This document shows positions 30,945-41,216 of a stretch of 64,000 bases of DNA, in pieces. Positions within the stretch are counted from its first letter, which is position 1, and every line of letters starts with the position of its first letter. The DNA is from Symbiodinium sp. CCMP2592 (taxonomy: Eukaryota; Sar; Dinophyceae; Suessiales; Symbiodiniaceae). The stretch lies in assembly GCA_905221615.1 (NCBI GenBank), contig CAJNDT010004557.1:925001-989000 (forward strand), in the 5' to 3' direction. The translations under genes were made by a program, and so were the position numbers. The notes under the pieces are model-generated. The model was not told the origin of the DNA and ran no database searches. It saw only the letters and a list, made by a program, of their open reading frames with translations.

Positions 30945-32467
30945 CCGAACTAAGCCCTCCACATCGAGGGCATTCCTTCGAGACCCTTCAAATCTCGAGG
31001 TCTCCTGTGGGAAGACGTGATCAAAGCCGTTCGTTCCCCAACAAAACGTCGCCAAAAAAACGGGATAGAATCCCGGAGGAAACCCGATAAACCTACGTCA
31101 AAATCTCCATACAAGCTCTTTAACCCCATTAAAGATCGCTGAGGAGGCTGCACCGAAAGAATCCGAAGCTTCTGCTGCCATCGAGGATGGCAAGGCACCC
31201 CAACCCTAAACCCTAAACCCTATAGACTCTAAGAACCTAGACCCTTTAAACCCTGAACTCTAACCGTGTCTGCCCTCTTAGGGTTCTATAATGCAGAGGT
31301 TTGGATGATTAGGAATAGCAATAACGCAGCATCTTAGCCCCGGTATAGTTCGAAGATGGTCGAAGCGTATATAGCACACGCCAACGCTCAAACTGTTCTA
31401 GTGATGAAGCCCCCTAAGATAAGGGATTTTCTTTGGAGTTTGAGTGTTCGACAGTGGTCTACAATCCAAGCGGGTTCTGCAGGACTTTGGAGTTTGGAGT
31501 TCAGTGATTTCCTGATGGGACGTTCGGGTTTATGCATGTCCTGGCATGTTTCAGGGTTTGATTTGAGGGTTTAGTGTACTAGAGTTTGCTCAGGGTTTTG
31601 AGGCATGTTGTTGGTATGTTGTTTGAGCTGGACTCTTCTTCATGCACTTTCCCGACGTGGCTCAGCGCCACTCATGCTCTTGTAATCTACAGGTGCTAGA
31701 TGCAAGGTCCTGCCTGGACTCCTTCACTTTGTCATAGTCGGGTAACATTTTTGATTTTTGTGGGTACTTAAACCCAACAAAGGACCAGAAATTTACATTT
31801 TTTATTCCTATCCCAACTATGAACTAGTTTTATGGGTACTTAAAAACCCAATAAGGAGAATAAGTATACATGTTTATTCCTATCCCAACCATGAACTATA
31901 GTTCATGTATGGCAGCTCGGAGCTCTGAGCATTGACCTTTTCACCCTTGCAACCGCAAAAGCCGAATCCTCAAAAAGCTCTCAACTGCAGCCCCCCTTAG
32001 CGCTTAGTAACACGTCAGCCCAAGCCCTAATCCTTACCCACAGCCCTCAACCTGGTAATGACAATGTGTATCTGTTATCCTTCAAAACCCCTCTGTCCAA
32101 AAAATGCATGAAAGCGTTATGCTTCTACAACACCCCAAGCAGGAACTCGTCAGAAATTCCGTACATAAGCCACTAAGACTTGCTCATATACACTCATGCT
32201 ACTATCGCAGAACCCAGATCTCAAGAATTGGCAGCAATATGTGCCCGCGATTACCCTCACCCCGAAACCCCAAGCGTCCAAGTACCCAGTAATCACATAC
32301 TCTCCAAAAGCCTAACCTGCATAACTACTATCCTAAACCCAAGTACCTGATTATTGGGTCCTTTGGACCCTTGGGGAAACCTAAACCAGGGTGGGCTCGT
32401 TATCCCAAACATGCAGAAGCTGTCGGACGATGCTTCGAAGCTGCAGATGTCGTGGGTGGTACATCCT
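30945..32467. other. intergenic with a direct repeat; no recognised gene
   Basis: At about 31760-31895, TGGGTACTTAAA...CCAA and TTTATTCCTATCCCAACTATGAACTA recur (31795-31825 and 31865-31900), a two-copy direct repeat of about 70 bp. Frames at 30950-31198 (minus) and 31356-31574 (plus) have no motif. Confidence 0.45.
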
Positions 32468-32564
32468 TAGGGCTACTTAGAAATAAATTTTAATTTTTGG
32501 TTATTATAATCCCTAAGAAACAGCTAAAATTCCAATTTTTGCTAGGGTTCTAAGTTCAGTATAG
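32468..32564. mobile_element. family G element
   Basis: GGGCTACTTAGAAATAA at the left, CCCTAAGAAACAGCTAAAAT inside, and GCTAGGGTTCTAAGTTCAG at the right. The ends share inverted (T/A)ACTTAGA. Other copies: 33498, 39582, 41714 and 63845. Confidence 0.75.
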
Positions 32565-33212
32565 TATCGAAAGAAGAGTATCTTTAAGATGTGCTGTCAA
32601 CGTTGGTACTTGCCTAAGAGTGGTTCGTGAGGAGCAGCGTTTTATAGGTACAGCGTCGCAGATGGGCTTGGGGACCTTTTGGGTGCAGGCGTCGTCGGAC
32701 TTGCAAGGCTTACAGGCTTTCTGTGAGATGTCTTTGGACTCTTGAAGTCTTTCGGCTCTACGGTTTGGGATCTGCGGATGTCAAAACTTCGGGGTTCTTT
32801 GTCTGCGGTTTTCGTTCGGGTATGTTCGGGTCGGGTATCCTAGTTAAGTTTTTGTGTTGGCTACAGATAAGGCCCCCTTGCTGCAGACTCAGTCATCACC
32901 AAAGCTTCAATTCCTTTCTCTGTGTAAGCGCGATACATGAGATTCGCTCTGGGTTGTAATCTTGTAGGGCTGCACCAGAACCTGTCAAGCCGTATCGCCT
33001 GATGCCAGCAAGCCCGCGCAAGCTGTATTACAGTCTCAATTCGTTACGCTCTAAAATCTTACCGCCAGATGCCCCTCCCACCCCCCCAACGCCGATAGTC
33101 TTAAATCCAAGCCGAAAAGCCCACGCCCTTTATGCATGCCCTGCACGGCGAATCTTACGTACTGAAACACTCTGACCCGAATTGGAAAAGGTGTAAGTGT
33201 AGCAATAGCATG

Positions 33213-33256
33213 CACATGTATATATATATATACACATATATATATATATATATAAC
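33213..33256. repeat. (TA)n microsatellite
   Basis: Two TA runs separated by ACACA. Confidence 0.9.
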
Positions 33257-33340
33257 CCTAGAGCCTAAACCAAGTCCTAAACCACTTTAAACCCCCATAA
33301 ACCCCTAAATAAACCCCTAAACCCTAGGCTGGGCTCCATA

Positions 33341-33443
33341 TGGGAGTTTCCGCAAATGGGGGACCCTAATGTAGTACCCTAAATCGTAGGATCCTTATTA
33401 TAAGGACCCCCAAATAAGGTACCCTGATTTTCGGAAACTCCCA
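33341..33443. mobile_element. family D fold-back element, type copy
   Basis: TGGGAGTTTCCGCAAATGGG pairs with CTGATTTTCGGAAACTCCCA. TA precedes it. The centre is TCGTAGGATCCTTATTATAA. Confidence 0.85.
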
Positions 33444-33497
33444 GTTACCTGCTAAACCCTTATAAACCCCTATAAGCCTCTGAACCCAATCATAAAT

Positions 33498-33596
33498 TAG
33501 GGGTACTTAGAGAAATAACTTTTAATTTTTGGTTATTATAATCCCTAAGAAACAGCTAAAATTATAATTTTTGCTAGGGTTCTAAGTTCAGTATAG
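33498..33596. mobile_element. family G element
   Basis: GGGGTACTTAGAGAAATAAC to GGGTTCTAAGTTCAGTATAG, with CCCTAAGAAACAGC in the middle. It is nearly identical to the copy 1 kb upstream at 32468. Confidence 0.8.
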
Positions 33597-33702
33597 ATAA
33601 TCCAGACTCGGCCCCATATCCTAAAGCTTCCTTTTTTCAGACCACCCCGAGGATGCCGAAGCCATGCGGGAACTCCTGAAGGAGATCCCCAGCCGTGACA
33701 TA

Positions 33703-33803
33703 CGGTTGATGATATAAATCCTGCATTACCCATAATAAGGAATATACCATAATTCCCCCAGTTTAGGGTCCTTAAGGTAATGCAGGATTTATATGATCAA
33801 CAG
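33703..33803. mobile_element. family I fold-back element, type copy
   Basis: CGGTTGATGATATAAATCC pairs with GGATTTATATGATCAACAG. It is 101 bp, with TA on both sides (33701-33702, 33804-33805). The centre is AAGGAATATACC-like. Confidence 0.85.
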
Positions 33804-33900
33804 TAGGTTAGTAAGTAAGGTTATAAGTACCTTAATTGGGGTTATAAGTAGTTCTAAGTACGCCTTGGAGATTACGGGGTATAGTGTGCCCTAAACCCTA

Positions 33901-34000
33901 CCTATAGTCTCCATTGTAGTTACTTTTTTTGGTTTAGCCAATTCTATATTAGGGATCCTAAAAGGTAACCCCAAAAAGGAACTACAATGGAGACTATAGG
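33901..34000. mobile_element. family C fold-back element, type copy
   Basis: CCTATAGTCTCCATTGTAG pairs with CTACAATGGAGACTATAGG. It is 100 bp, with TA on both sides (33899-33900, 34001-34002). The centre is ATTAGGGATCCTAAAAGG, the same as in the copy at 41608. Confidence 0.9.
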
Positions 34001-34108
34001 TAGGTGGGCCTTTGGGACATTTCATGTTTGCCCTCATTGGGCTTAATAGGACCGTATTTGCGAATATTTTGTCAGAGGCTTTAAAGGGCCAACCTAGTGA
34101 AGGACTTA

Positions 34109-34190
34109 CCTCTGGTTAGTAGGGAATGGAGGAATCGGGTGCAATTATAACTACTATTACTACCGTTCTTCCATCCCCTACTAACCAAAG
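34109..34190. mobile_element. family L fold-back element
   Basis: CCTCTGGTTAGTAGGGAATG pairs with CATCCCCTACTAACCAAAG, with TA before the left end. It is an uninterrupted 82-bp copy, to compare with the interrupted one at 16568. Confidence 0.8.
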
Positions 34191-34195
34191 CCCCT

Positions 34196-34972
34196 TCGTG
34201 ACAGTTTAGGGATTTAGGGATTTATAGGGGTTTAGGGATTTAGGGGTTCAGGGGGTTCAGGGATTTAGGGGTTTAGGGTTTGGGGTGTAGGGTGCAGGGC
34301 TTACGACCCTTTCACGACCCTAAGTTTTACACTTATGAGCGTGGTGGCGTTTATAAAGAAGTTTAAGGTTTAGGGTGGTCTGTTACGTTGGCTAAAGCAG
34401 AAGGCTCAAAGGAATGAAAGTGCAATGTTCCAAACGATTTGAGGCTTTCTGGGCTGTTTTGAGCCTTCGAGTAAGGCTCCATATAAGGGTTCTAGGATTG
34501 CCGTTTATGGTTCTAACAGACTACGAGGGTTTCGTACTAGTCTTTCAATGGTTTACAGGTCCAAAGACCAAACAAAGTGCTGCCTGCGGTTGGACAGGTT
34601 GAAGGGGCTTTGGGGACACTAACTAACCAGATCCCTTCACGGATGAAAGGCAACACTGAACTTAGCCCTTCTCTTACGGAATTGAGAGCTGAACCTAAAG
34701 ATTCTAGGAAAGAGAGCCTAAGGTCTAACGACCTACATATTACGCCTTGCAAGAGAAAGCCAAATAGCATCTTCGTCGCCTAAACTGTGCTCCCTACCTG
34801 AACCCTAAAACCCCAACTCCTAAACTCAAAACCCTAAACCCTTAAGCCCTTAAAACCCTAAACACGGCCCATGTTGTGAGAGTTTTGGACGCTTTGCCAC
34901 TGAGCCATTGAACGGAAGGAGGCCGTACATGGCGAAGGCGAGTCCGTCCGAGAGGCCTTGTCCCAATGTCTT
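34196..34972. other. intergenic, no recognised gene
   Basis: A short TTTAGGG-type tract lies at about 34203-34290. Frames at 34414-34602 (plus) and 34537-34770 (minus) show no motif. Confidence 0.4.
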
Positions 34973-35063
34973 AGATCCCCAATACCAACTTTTTGGGTTC
35001 TTATAGTTTAATAGGAATCGGAAAGTTTAAGCTTTGATTTCTGTGGCCTCTTGGGGTTGTAAG
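34973..35063 (+). repeat. dispersed repeat, copy 2
   Basis: AGATCCCCAATACC, TAATAGGAATCGGAAAGTTT and GTGGCCTCTTGGGG correspond in order to 14281-14392. Confidence 0.65.
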
Positions 35064-35093
35064 ATGTGGGGCCTTGACTCATAAGCATAAAGA

Positions 35094-35276
35094 AGGGGCC
35101 TAAATCATTAGAACAGCGTTCCTTTTACGGGCTCTATATAAGGGTTCCTTTCAGGCTTCTATAATGGGATCTATATAGGGGCCTAAATCGTTACCAATAC
35201 TATTGTGGGGGTTGCTTATTACAAGTGTAGTTTAATATGCTCCAAAAAGTCTAATCTAATTATGAAGGCCCCTATA
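35094..35276. mobile_element. family K element with duplicated left end
   Basis: AGGGGCCTAAATCATTA at 35094-35110 recurs as AGGGGCCTAAATCGTTA at about 35177-35193. Between them is about 65 bp with GGGTTCC and GGGATC motifs. The second copy continues into a full family K hairpin ending GGCCCCTATAT. Confidence 0.55.
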
Positions 35277-35279
35277 TTA

Positions 35280-36260
35280 AAGTGCTACCCTTATGTACCA
35301 ACTTTTTAGGGTCATATCCCTTTTTTGAAGGATACATGGATTGCTCTAGGTAGGCTTGAGAGTGGTTCAAGGGCCTAGGCCTCGTGGTTCAGCAGTTCAG
35401 TCAGCGTGGGCAAGAGCTGAATCCCGATGCCGAATCCCGAAGCCGCTGAATGGGGCGTGTCAGTCAAGAACTCCATCATTTATGTATCCTCTATTGCGGA
35501 TCTGCTTTAAAAGTATTTAGAATTAGGATACTCGTGACCGTAAGCTGGATTCTCGTGAGGCCTGAATCAATGTACCAGGTTGTAGAAGCGCAGTCGGATC
35601 TGACAAGATATAATATGATTACTTGCCTTTACAGCATCAGCCACAGAGAACCTCCTCAGAACTACTGTAGTCCTGTTTCAGTTATGTGGACCATGTGTCT
35701 GAGGTGCTGTTTCAGCCAGAAGGAGGGTGTCCTGCGACAGGCAATATGTTTTTGTTACGACAAGCCTTATAGCTGATGGCATGTAAGGTACCGTAAATCG
35801 TAACCTGAACTAAACACTTTGCCTTGCCTGCAGCTCCATAAAATCTTGAAGTAATAGGCAATAGGTAGCTGAAGCCACAGGTAAACCCTCAACCCCGAGC
35901 CCTAACCACCCTGAGTTCTAGACGCTTATAGCCTACTTATAGCTCTTCTAGAGGCCTATGAAAATCGCAGAAAGCACCGCTGCAAATTTGACAGTACATC
36001 CTTTGGAATCCGAAACCCGCAACCCCCAAACCCTAAACCCCCGAAGCCCTAAACCTAGAGCCCTTATGCAGGTGGCACCGATCCTCATGCGGGAAAACTC
36101 CAAGAAAGCAAGAGAAGGCTCATCTGATGGAGCCCCGATTTCGTTTTAGGGTTGTAGGCTGTAGGACTTCGGGTTTAGGGTACAAGTTTTAGGACTTGGG
36201 GTTAGGTTTTAGGGCTTTAGGGGTCAAAGTAGAAGTACAGTATAGAGCTATCAGGGTCTG
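35280..36260. other. intergenic, no recognised gene
   Basis: A plus frame of 108 codons at 35450-35776 has an ordinary composition but no motif. Heptamers appear at 36020-36055. Confidence 0.4.
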
Positions 36261-36263
36261 CTA

Positions 36264-36849
36264 GTGCTAAATGGCCTGTGTTTGTTGTTTTGGGACTCGG
36301 ACCAGCTCAGGGTTTGCAGGAACTACGCAGCAAACACGGAGTTCGACAGTGATGAGTTCAACAATGCTGGTTGTATTTTCAGTCATACCTTCGTCCCAGA
36401 TTCGTGCAAAGTCTGGTACCTGCATCTCGGAGCTTATGCTTATGATAGAAATGGTGTTCTTGCTGACTTGTTGGTCGGGGTTGTGATGATGATCTCGACG
36501 TCGGCGGTGATTGTGATATCGGTGGCGGTTTAGAGGTGTCTGGAAGTGGTGCTAGGAGTTACAGTGTCGCCATTTCGGCACACGGCCTCACGGCCTGTTG
36601 CATTTCATGCGCCAAATGTTTTACCCTCCATGCAACGGCAAATTTTAACGCCGAAACAGCTTTGGCCATGAGTTCTGGATCCAAAAACTACTGGAATACG
36701 GGCCGCAAGACTCTCGGTAGTAGGAGACAGTAGCTGTAGCAGCAGTAGTAGTAGTTCTAGTAGTTTTAGTAGCAGCAGCAGTACCCGCAACCTAAGCACT
36801 GAGCCCTTGACTGTAATGAGTAGTGCTACTAGCAGCAGCATCGGTTATA
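36264..36849 (+). pseudogene. possible coding relic with poly-Ser tract
   Basis: In one plus frame, 195 codons contain only a TAG (36531), a TGA (36669) and the terminal TGA, fewer stops than expected by chance. Segments read YAANTEFDSDEFNNAGCIFS and KVWYLHLGAYAYDRNGVLAD, a hydrophobic stretch LLVGVVMMISTSAVIVISVA, and after the second stop a run of about 16 mostly Ser residues encoded by AGC/AGT. There is no ATG at its start. It lies in a stretch without telomere-like DNA. It may be a decayed gene, exons with short introns, or chance plus an AGC microsatellite. Confidence 0.25.
36738..36836 (+). repeat. AGC/AGT trinucleotide tract
   Basis: AGCAGCAGTAGTAGTAGT with TTTAGTAGCAGCAGC, and again AGTAGTGCTACTAGCAGCAGC at 36816-36840. 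Confidence 0.85.
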
Positions 36850-36963
36850 TAGGAGCCTGATGAAGAAGCTTTGGTTCTGTCGCCCCAACATATTAGGTCG
36901 CACACAAGGAAGCCTAATGGGGTCCCAACATGGCTTACTCAGGTTCCTATACTGGTAAGCTTA

Positions 36964-37022
36964 CATTTGGTTAGTAGGGAGTGGAAGAACGGTAGCAACA
37001 GTAGTTATAATTGTACCCCATT
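36964..37022. mobile_element. family L fragment cut by family B
   Basis: CATTTGGTTAGTAGGGAGTGG to ACCCCATTCCTCC is the left and central part of family L. The CTACTAACCAAAGG end is missing and a family B hairpin starts at this point. Confidence 0.7.
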
Positions 37023-37101
37023 CCTCCATAGTAGTTCCTTTTTGGGATCACCTCATAGGATTCTAAATATGAGCCCCAAAAAGGAACTACTATGGAGCCT
37101 C
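37023..37101. mobile_element. family B fold-back element
   Basis: CATAGTAGTTCCTTTTTGGG pairs with CCCCAAAAAGGAACTACTATG. The outer arm (CCTC / GAGCC) is less conserved. Confidence 0.75.
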
Positions 37102-37204
37102 TAGGTATACTGGTAAGTAGCGCATGCGATCCCCCAAAAGGCGGTGCAGAGGATGTCACTCGCGACTCCTACGAGAGGGTCCCCGTGGAGGTCGCCCTTC
37201 CTTG

Positions 37205-37590
37205 CACTTAGGGGGTTTAGTGTTTGGGGGTTAGGAATGTTTGGGGGTTAGGAAGGGTTTAGGGTTTAGGGCAGGTTAGGGTTTGGGAGTTAGGAAGGGT
37301 TTAGGGTTTAGGGCAGGTTAGGGTTTGAGAGTTAGGAATGGTTTAGGGTTTAGGGTTTAGGGCAGGTTAGGGTTTGAGAGTTAGGAAGGGTTTAGGGTTT
37401 AGGGTTTAGGGCAGGTTAGGGTTTGGGAGTTAGGAAGGGTTTAGGGTTTAGGGCAGGTTAGGGTTTGGGAGGTAGGAAGGGTTTAGGGTTTTGGGCAGGT
37501 TAGGGTTTGGGAGTTAGGAAGGGTTGAGGGTTTTGGGCAGGTTAGGGTTTGGGAAGGGTTTAGCGTTTAGGGCAGGTTAGGGCTTGGGGT
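37205..37590 (+). repeat. 42/49-bp minisatellite built of TTTAGGG
   Basis: About nine units, each GCAGGTTAGGGTTTGGGAG, TTAGGAAGGG, then TTTAGGG repeated. Units are 42 bp or 49 bp, differing by exactly one heptamer (the 49-bp units lie at about 37313-37410). Confidence 0.9.
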
Positions 37591-37599
37591 TAGGATAAT

Positions 37600-38150
37600 T
37601 GTACCAGCCCCCACAGGACTTTTGAGCCTATAACCTTAAAGGCAGAATCCAGGACCGACAGCCTAGCAATCAGAAGCCCACGCGCCCGCAGTAAGGATAT
37701 CAAAGCAACTGAAAGCCCATAGAAGAATGTCAGAACAACTTCAGCCCCTAGGGCTCGAAATAGCCCAGAAGCCTTACAGACTATCGTGCGGTGTATCTTG
37801 GAGCACTGTAATGTAATAGTAACAAAACGCCATGAAGCCTTCACGTAATGCAGAAGCCCTGAACCCTACCGGCCCAACACCCGATAACACCACAGGGCCA
37901 TGAAGTACGAACTCCGAACACGACACATATACCAATAGGACTATATTGACATGGAGAGGTCTTCTATATGCTTTGGGATATTGTTATATGTGTTGATGTC
38001 TGGAGGTAATGTTCACTCTCTATACATACTACGATGGCTATCATTAATGTAGCCCGAAACCCTAAACCTTAAACCGTCGGCGCATAGGCCCTTCTGAGAA
38101 AGGATTTAGGGTTGAAGGTTTGAGGGACAGTTTTCGGGTATGGCTCATAT
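37600..38150. other. intergenic, no recognised gene
   Basis: No repeat array and no motif. A minus frame at 37590-37844 is unremarkable. Confidence 0.4.
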
Positions 38151-38151
38151 A

Positions 38152-38262
38152 ATATACAGGGGCCTTAATAATTAGAATAGAGATTTGGAGTCATGGTACT
38201 ATGCTTATAGTAAGGATCCCCAGTATAGTTAGTATTGGTAATCATGCAGGCCCCTATAATAT
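38152..38262. mobile_element. family K fold-back element, divergent
   Basis: TATACAGGGGCCTTAATAATT pairs in part with GGTAATCATGCAGGCCCCTATA. The centre contains AGTAAGGATCCCC. Confidence 0.55.
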
Positions 38263-38524
38263 GCCCTAAGCCAGAAAACCCCAAGCCCTAAACCCATACA
38301 CCCTACCCTAAAACCTAAACCCCACACCCTAAACCCTAAGGCCTCAAACCCTAAGCTCTCAACCCAATTCGTCTCTTCTTGTTCCTTAGCACCGCTGTTG
38401 CGGAGGCGTTCGGCCTGGCCCTGCTCCGCGGCATGGGCCCCTTGGTCGCAGCACAGCACTTCGCAGATTCACGGTTTTGCTCTTATACCTTTAAATACTC
38501 ATACTTATACTTATACTAACACTT

Positions 38525-38527
38525 ACA

Positions 38528-38570
<43 letters not shown>

Positions 38571-38640
38571 GTATACACATGACACATATATATATAGAGA
38601 GAGAGAGAGAGATAGATCGACAGAGATATAAACGTTATGT
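38525..38640. repeat. (TA)n and (GA)n microsatellite
   Basis: Two TA runs are followed by GAGAGAGAGAGA and GATAGATCGACAGAGA. Frames on both strands across it, rich in Tyr-Ile, are repeat translations. Confidence 0.95.
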
Positions 38641-38644
38641 GTAT

Positions 38645-39580
38645 ACGTATCTACACAGAATAGTTGTTGCATAGCATGACTTTGTAAGTTGTGCAGGGAT
38701 TTTCTGGGTTTGTGAGCGTAATACAGGTGTCTGTTTAATTTGTGATGATACCCTTTCCTCAAGAACCCGATTGTAACTACTGCGGGCACCTGACTAAACC
38801 CTTTCTGCAAAGGGGTTTACCATGGGGGGAATATTGACCAGAGGTCTGCGATACAAACTACAGGGGCAATCAAAGGCTGCTGGAGGATTTAGTTAGGCTT
38901 TATGCGAAATGGTTTTCCGTTCAGTACTTTTGAGCACGCATTAGTTTTCGTGTATGGGCTTCGTGAGGGTGTTTATGCACGACAAGAGGCCAGGGAGCTT
39001 GACGAGTTAATGTTGTGAACTTTTGAGGCGTCGTACAGTATAATACCACATATCACGAACTTTTCCCCCTAAGCACGATTCTAGCGTTGTCCACAGCTTG
39101 GAACGTAGATCATGGTATGCGGATCCTTTCGTGCTGACTCTCGACTCGGTTAAAGGCGATTTTGTCGAGTTGAGGCACTATAGGGTGTAGGCATTGAAAT
39201 AACATCCCTCGACCCCTAAACCCGGCAAGCTGGAAGTACCGAATGGTGGCCCTGAGCCACCCCCAAACTCCAACCGTTAATATCTCAGCGCAGGTTACGA
39301 CCCCGAGAAGCACAAGACAAAGCCCATCTACCACGACAAGTAGATGGCCCAGTGTTTTTGGCTTCTTGGGGATTAGGAGGCTAGGGTCTAGGCTAGGCGG
39401 GATTGAGTTAGTGGTTTAAAGCTTGGAGGCCATGGGAGGAATTCACAGTTGCCGGGTTTGTTTTCATAGATGTGCAGGGTTTAGGGTGTCTCATTGAACG
39501 ATAGGGTGTGCAGTGTGTAGTGTTTTTTTTCGCTTTCTGCTTGGTTAAACCCTGCAAACCCTGAACCCTGCACCCTTGTC
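38645..39580. other. intergenic, no recognised gene
   Basis: No array or fold-back element was found. A minus frame at 39110-39334 shows no motif. Confidence 0.4.
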
Positions 39581-39581
39581 T

Positions 39582-39675
39582 TAGGGGTACTTAGAAATAG
39601 TTTTTAATCTTTGGTTATTATACCCCCTAAGAAACAGCTAAAGTTATAATTTTTGCTAGGGTTCTAAGTTCAATC
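39582..39675. mobile_element. family G element
   Basis: TAGGGGTACTTAGAAATAG at the left, CCCCCTAAGAAACAGCTAA in the middle, GCTAGGGTTCTAAGTTCAA at the right. Confidence 0.75.
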
Positions 39676-40141
39676 TGCGGGGGCAGGCTGTTGGGACCTA
39701 GGGGTCCAATGGGGGGTGGGGCTCCTTCGGAGGGTTTAGGGTTTCGGGGTTCTAGAGTTTGGGGTTTCGTGTAGGGTTTGTAGGGTTTGGGGCTCCTTTG
39801 GGCTGGAGTTTGGGGTTTGGTGTTGTGCCTTGCTTCGGTTTGGGGGAAGGGAACTTCGGGCAGAGATCCGGAAGTCGGGGGCAGTGCCATGAAGACCAAA
39901 CCCTGAACCCGAAAAATCCTAAAAGCCCTAACCCCTAAACCCTGAAACCCGAAAAGGAGCCCTCAAAAAAAAACCTAAAACCCCAAAGCCCTAATCCCTC
40001 CTTCTCCTGGCGATTACTGAGTCTCTGCATTACTTCGTCAGTGCCTAGGATCCTTGGGTTAGAAGAATACGATCCCCGAAAAAATCTACCACAAAAGCAC
40101 GTCCACCCCCCAAAACGGGTCCATACTTATGGTCTAGGGTT

Positions 40142-40301
40142 GAGGTTGCGCAGTTATTTCACGTGACTGCGACTCTCTCTATCTCGCGCGAACGTCTTCT
40201 ATATAGTTGTGTGTGCACAGCTGTCCAGCAGTCCGATCGTGTTTGTGTGGTTAGAGGTGGGCTGCTGTCGACAGCTTGTGCAGCCAGTTGATTTCATTTT
40301 C
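40142..40301 (+). repeat. direct repeat A1
   Basis: 160 bp, recurring at 40928-41087. It begins GAGGTTGCGCAGTTATTTC and ends CAGTTGATTTCATTTTC. The only difference noticed is GCGCGAACG here against GCGCGGACG in A2. Confidence 0.9.
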
Positions 40302-40620
40302 ATTGGTTCCCTTGAGATGGTGGCCCAACTGGCACTCATGATCGCACGGGCCAAAGTCTGCAGCCTGCCATGTGCGTACCGGGCGGTGCTGCGACAATAC
40401 AGTGATAACATGGGAGTGGTGGCATCGGTTTCCAAAGGTTTGGCCAGCAAGCCACCGATGTGCTGTGCGCTGGTCACGCTTTGCCTGTCTGCGGATGAAA
40501 TGCGACCTCTCACTTTCGCACATCGCCGGGGCGCGTAATGTGGAAGCTGACTACCTCAGTCGCATGAATTGCGCTTCGCAGCCTTTGGACCAAGCTATCG
40601 AATCTGCCTTTCCGAACCAT
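40230..40620 (+). pseudogene. retroelement RNase H domain, frameshifted
   Basis: In the frame open from 40209, the translation gives IGSLEMVAQLALMIARAKV, which fits the RNase H helix carrying the catalytic Glu (SLEMVAQLAL), then QYSDNMGVVASVSKGLAS, which fits the strand carrying the catalytic Asp (SDN). The frame then stops at 40538. The overlapping frame continues CDLSLSHIAGARNVEADYLS, the conserved C-terminal H-x-G-x-x-N-x-x-A-D-x-L-S-R motif of retroelement RNase H. A one-base shift near 40490-40505 therefore breaks the gene. The first catalytic Asp region and the upstream reverse transcriptase are missing. This motif style is typical of DIRS-like and Ty3-like elements. RNase H removes the RNA template during reverse transcription; this copy should be inactive. 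Confidence 0.8.
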
Positions 40621-40817
40621 AACAGAGTGGAGATCAGTGTCAAGGATGTGTTTGGGCCATGGAGAGACTTCATGTCCGGAGGACCCAAGTGTCTTTGACA
40701 GGTAGTCGTTTCTCGCGTCCTTTTGCCTCATGTGAGCTGCGTCGGTCATACCAGCCGCGGCTTCGCAGGGGATGTAGTGTTAGCGGCTGGGACATAGCAG
40801 GGACAGCAGGCGTTGTT

Positions 40818-40927
40818 GGGTGGAGTGGGACTGCTGTCCCTGGAGCCTGGAGGCTTCTGCTTAGGCTTTCGGACATCGTCCCATCATTCCAAAAAGGCCG
40901 CTTGTGTTGAGTGAGTGCGAGATTGTA
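40818..40927 (+). repeat. direct repeat B1
   Basis: 110 bp, recurring at 41107-41216. It begins GGGTGGAGTGGGACTGCTG and ends GAGTGCGAGATTGTA, directly followed by GAGG of A2. Confidence 0.9.
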
Positions 40928-41087
40928 GAGGTTGCGCAGTTATTTCACGTGACTGCGACTCTCTCTATCTCGCGCGGACGTCTTCTATATAGTTGTGTGT
41001 GCACAGCTGTCCAGCAGTCCGATCGTGTTTGTGTGGTTAGAGGTGGGCTGCTGTCGACAGCTTGTGCAGCCAGTTGATTTCATTTTC
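40928..41087 (+). repeat. direct repeat A2
   Basis: Second copy of A1, contiguous with B1. Near identity suggests a recent event. Confidence 0.9.
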
Positions 41088-41106
41088 CCACCCGCCCGCC
41101 CTTAAA

Positions 41107-41216
41107 GGGTGGAGTGGGACTGCTGTCCCTGGAGCCTGGAGGCTTCTGCTTAGGCTTTCGGACATCGTCCCATCATTCCAAAAAGGCCGCTTGTGTTGAG
41201 TGAGTGCGAGATTGTA
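41107..41216 (+). repeat. direct repeat B2
   Basis: Second copy of B1, followed by GAGG (41217-41220) and then by unrelated sequence GTTAAGGG. Confidence 0.9.

Noticed and set aside
34861-34925. Possible reverse-strand tRNA (GCTTTGCCACTGAGCCATTG)
   Set aside because: It only resembles a D-arm; the remaining cloverleaf arms are absent.
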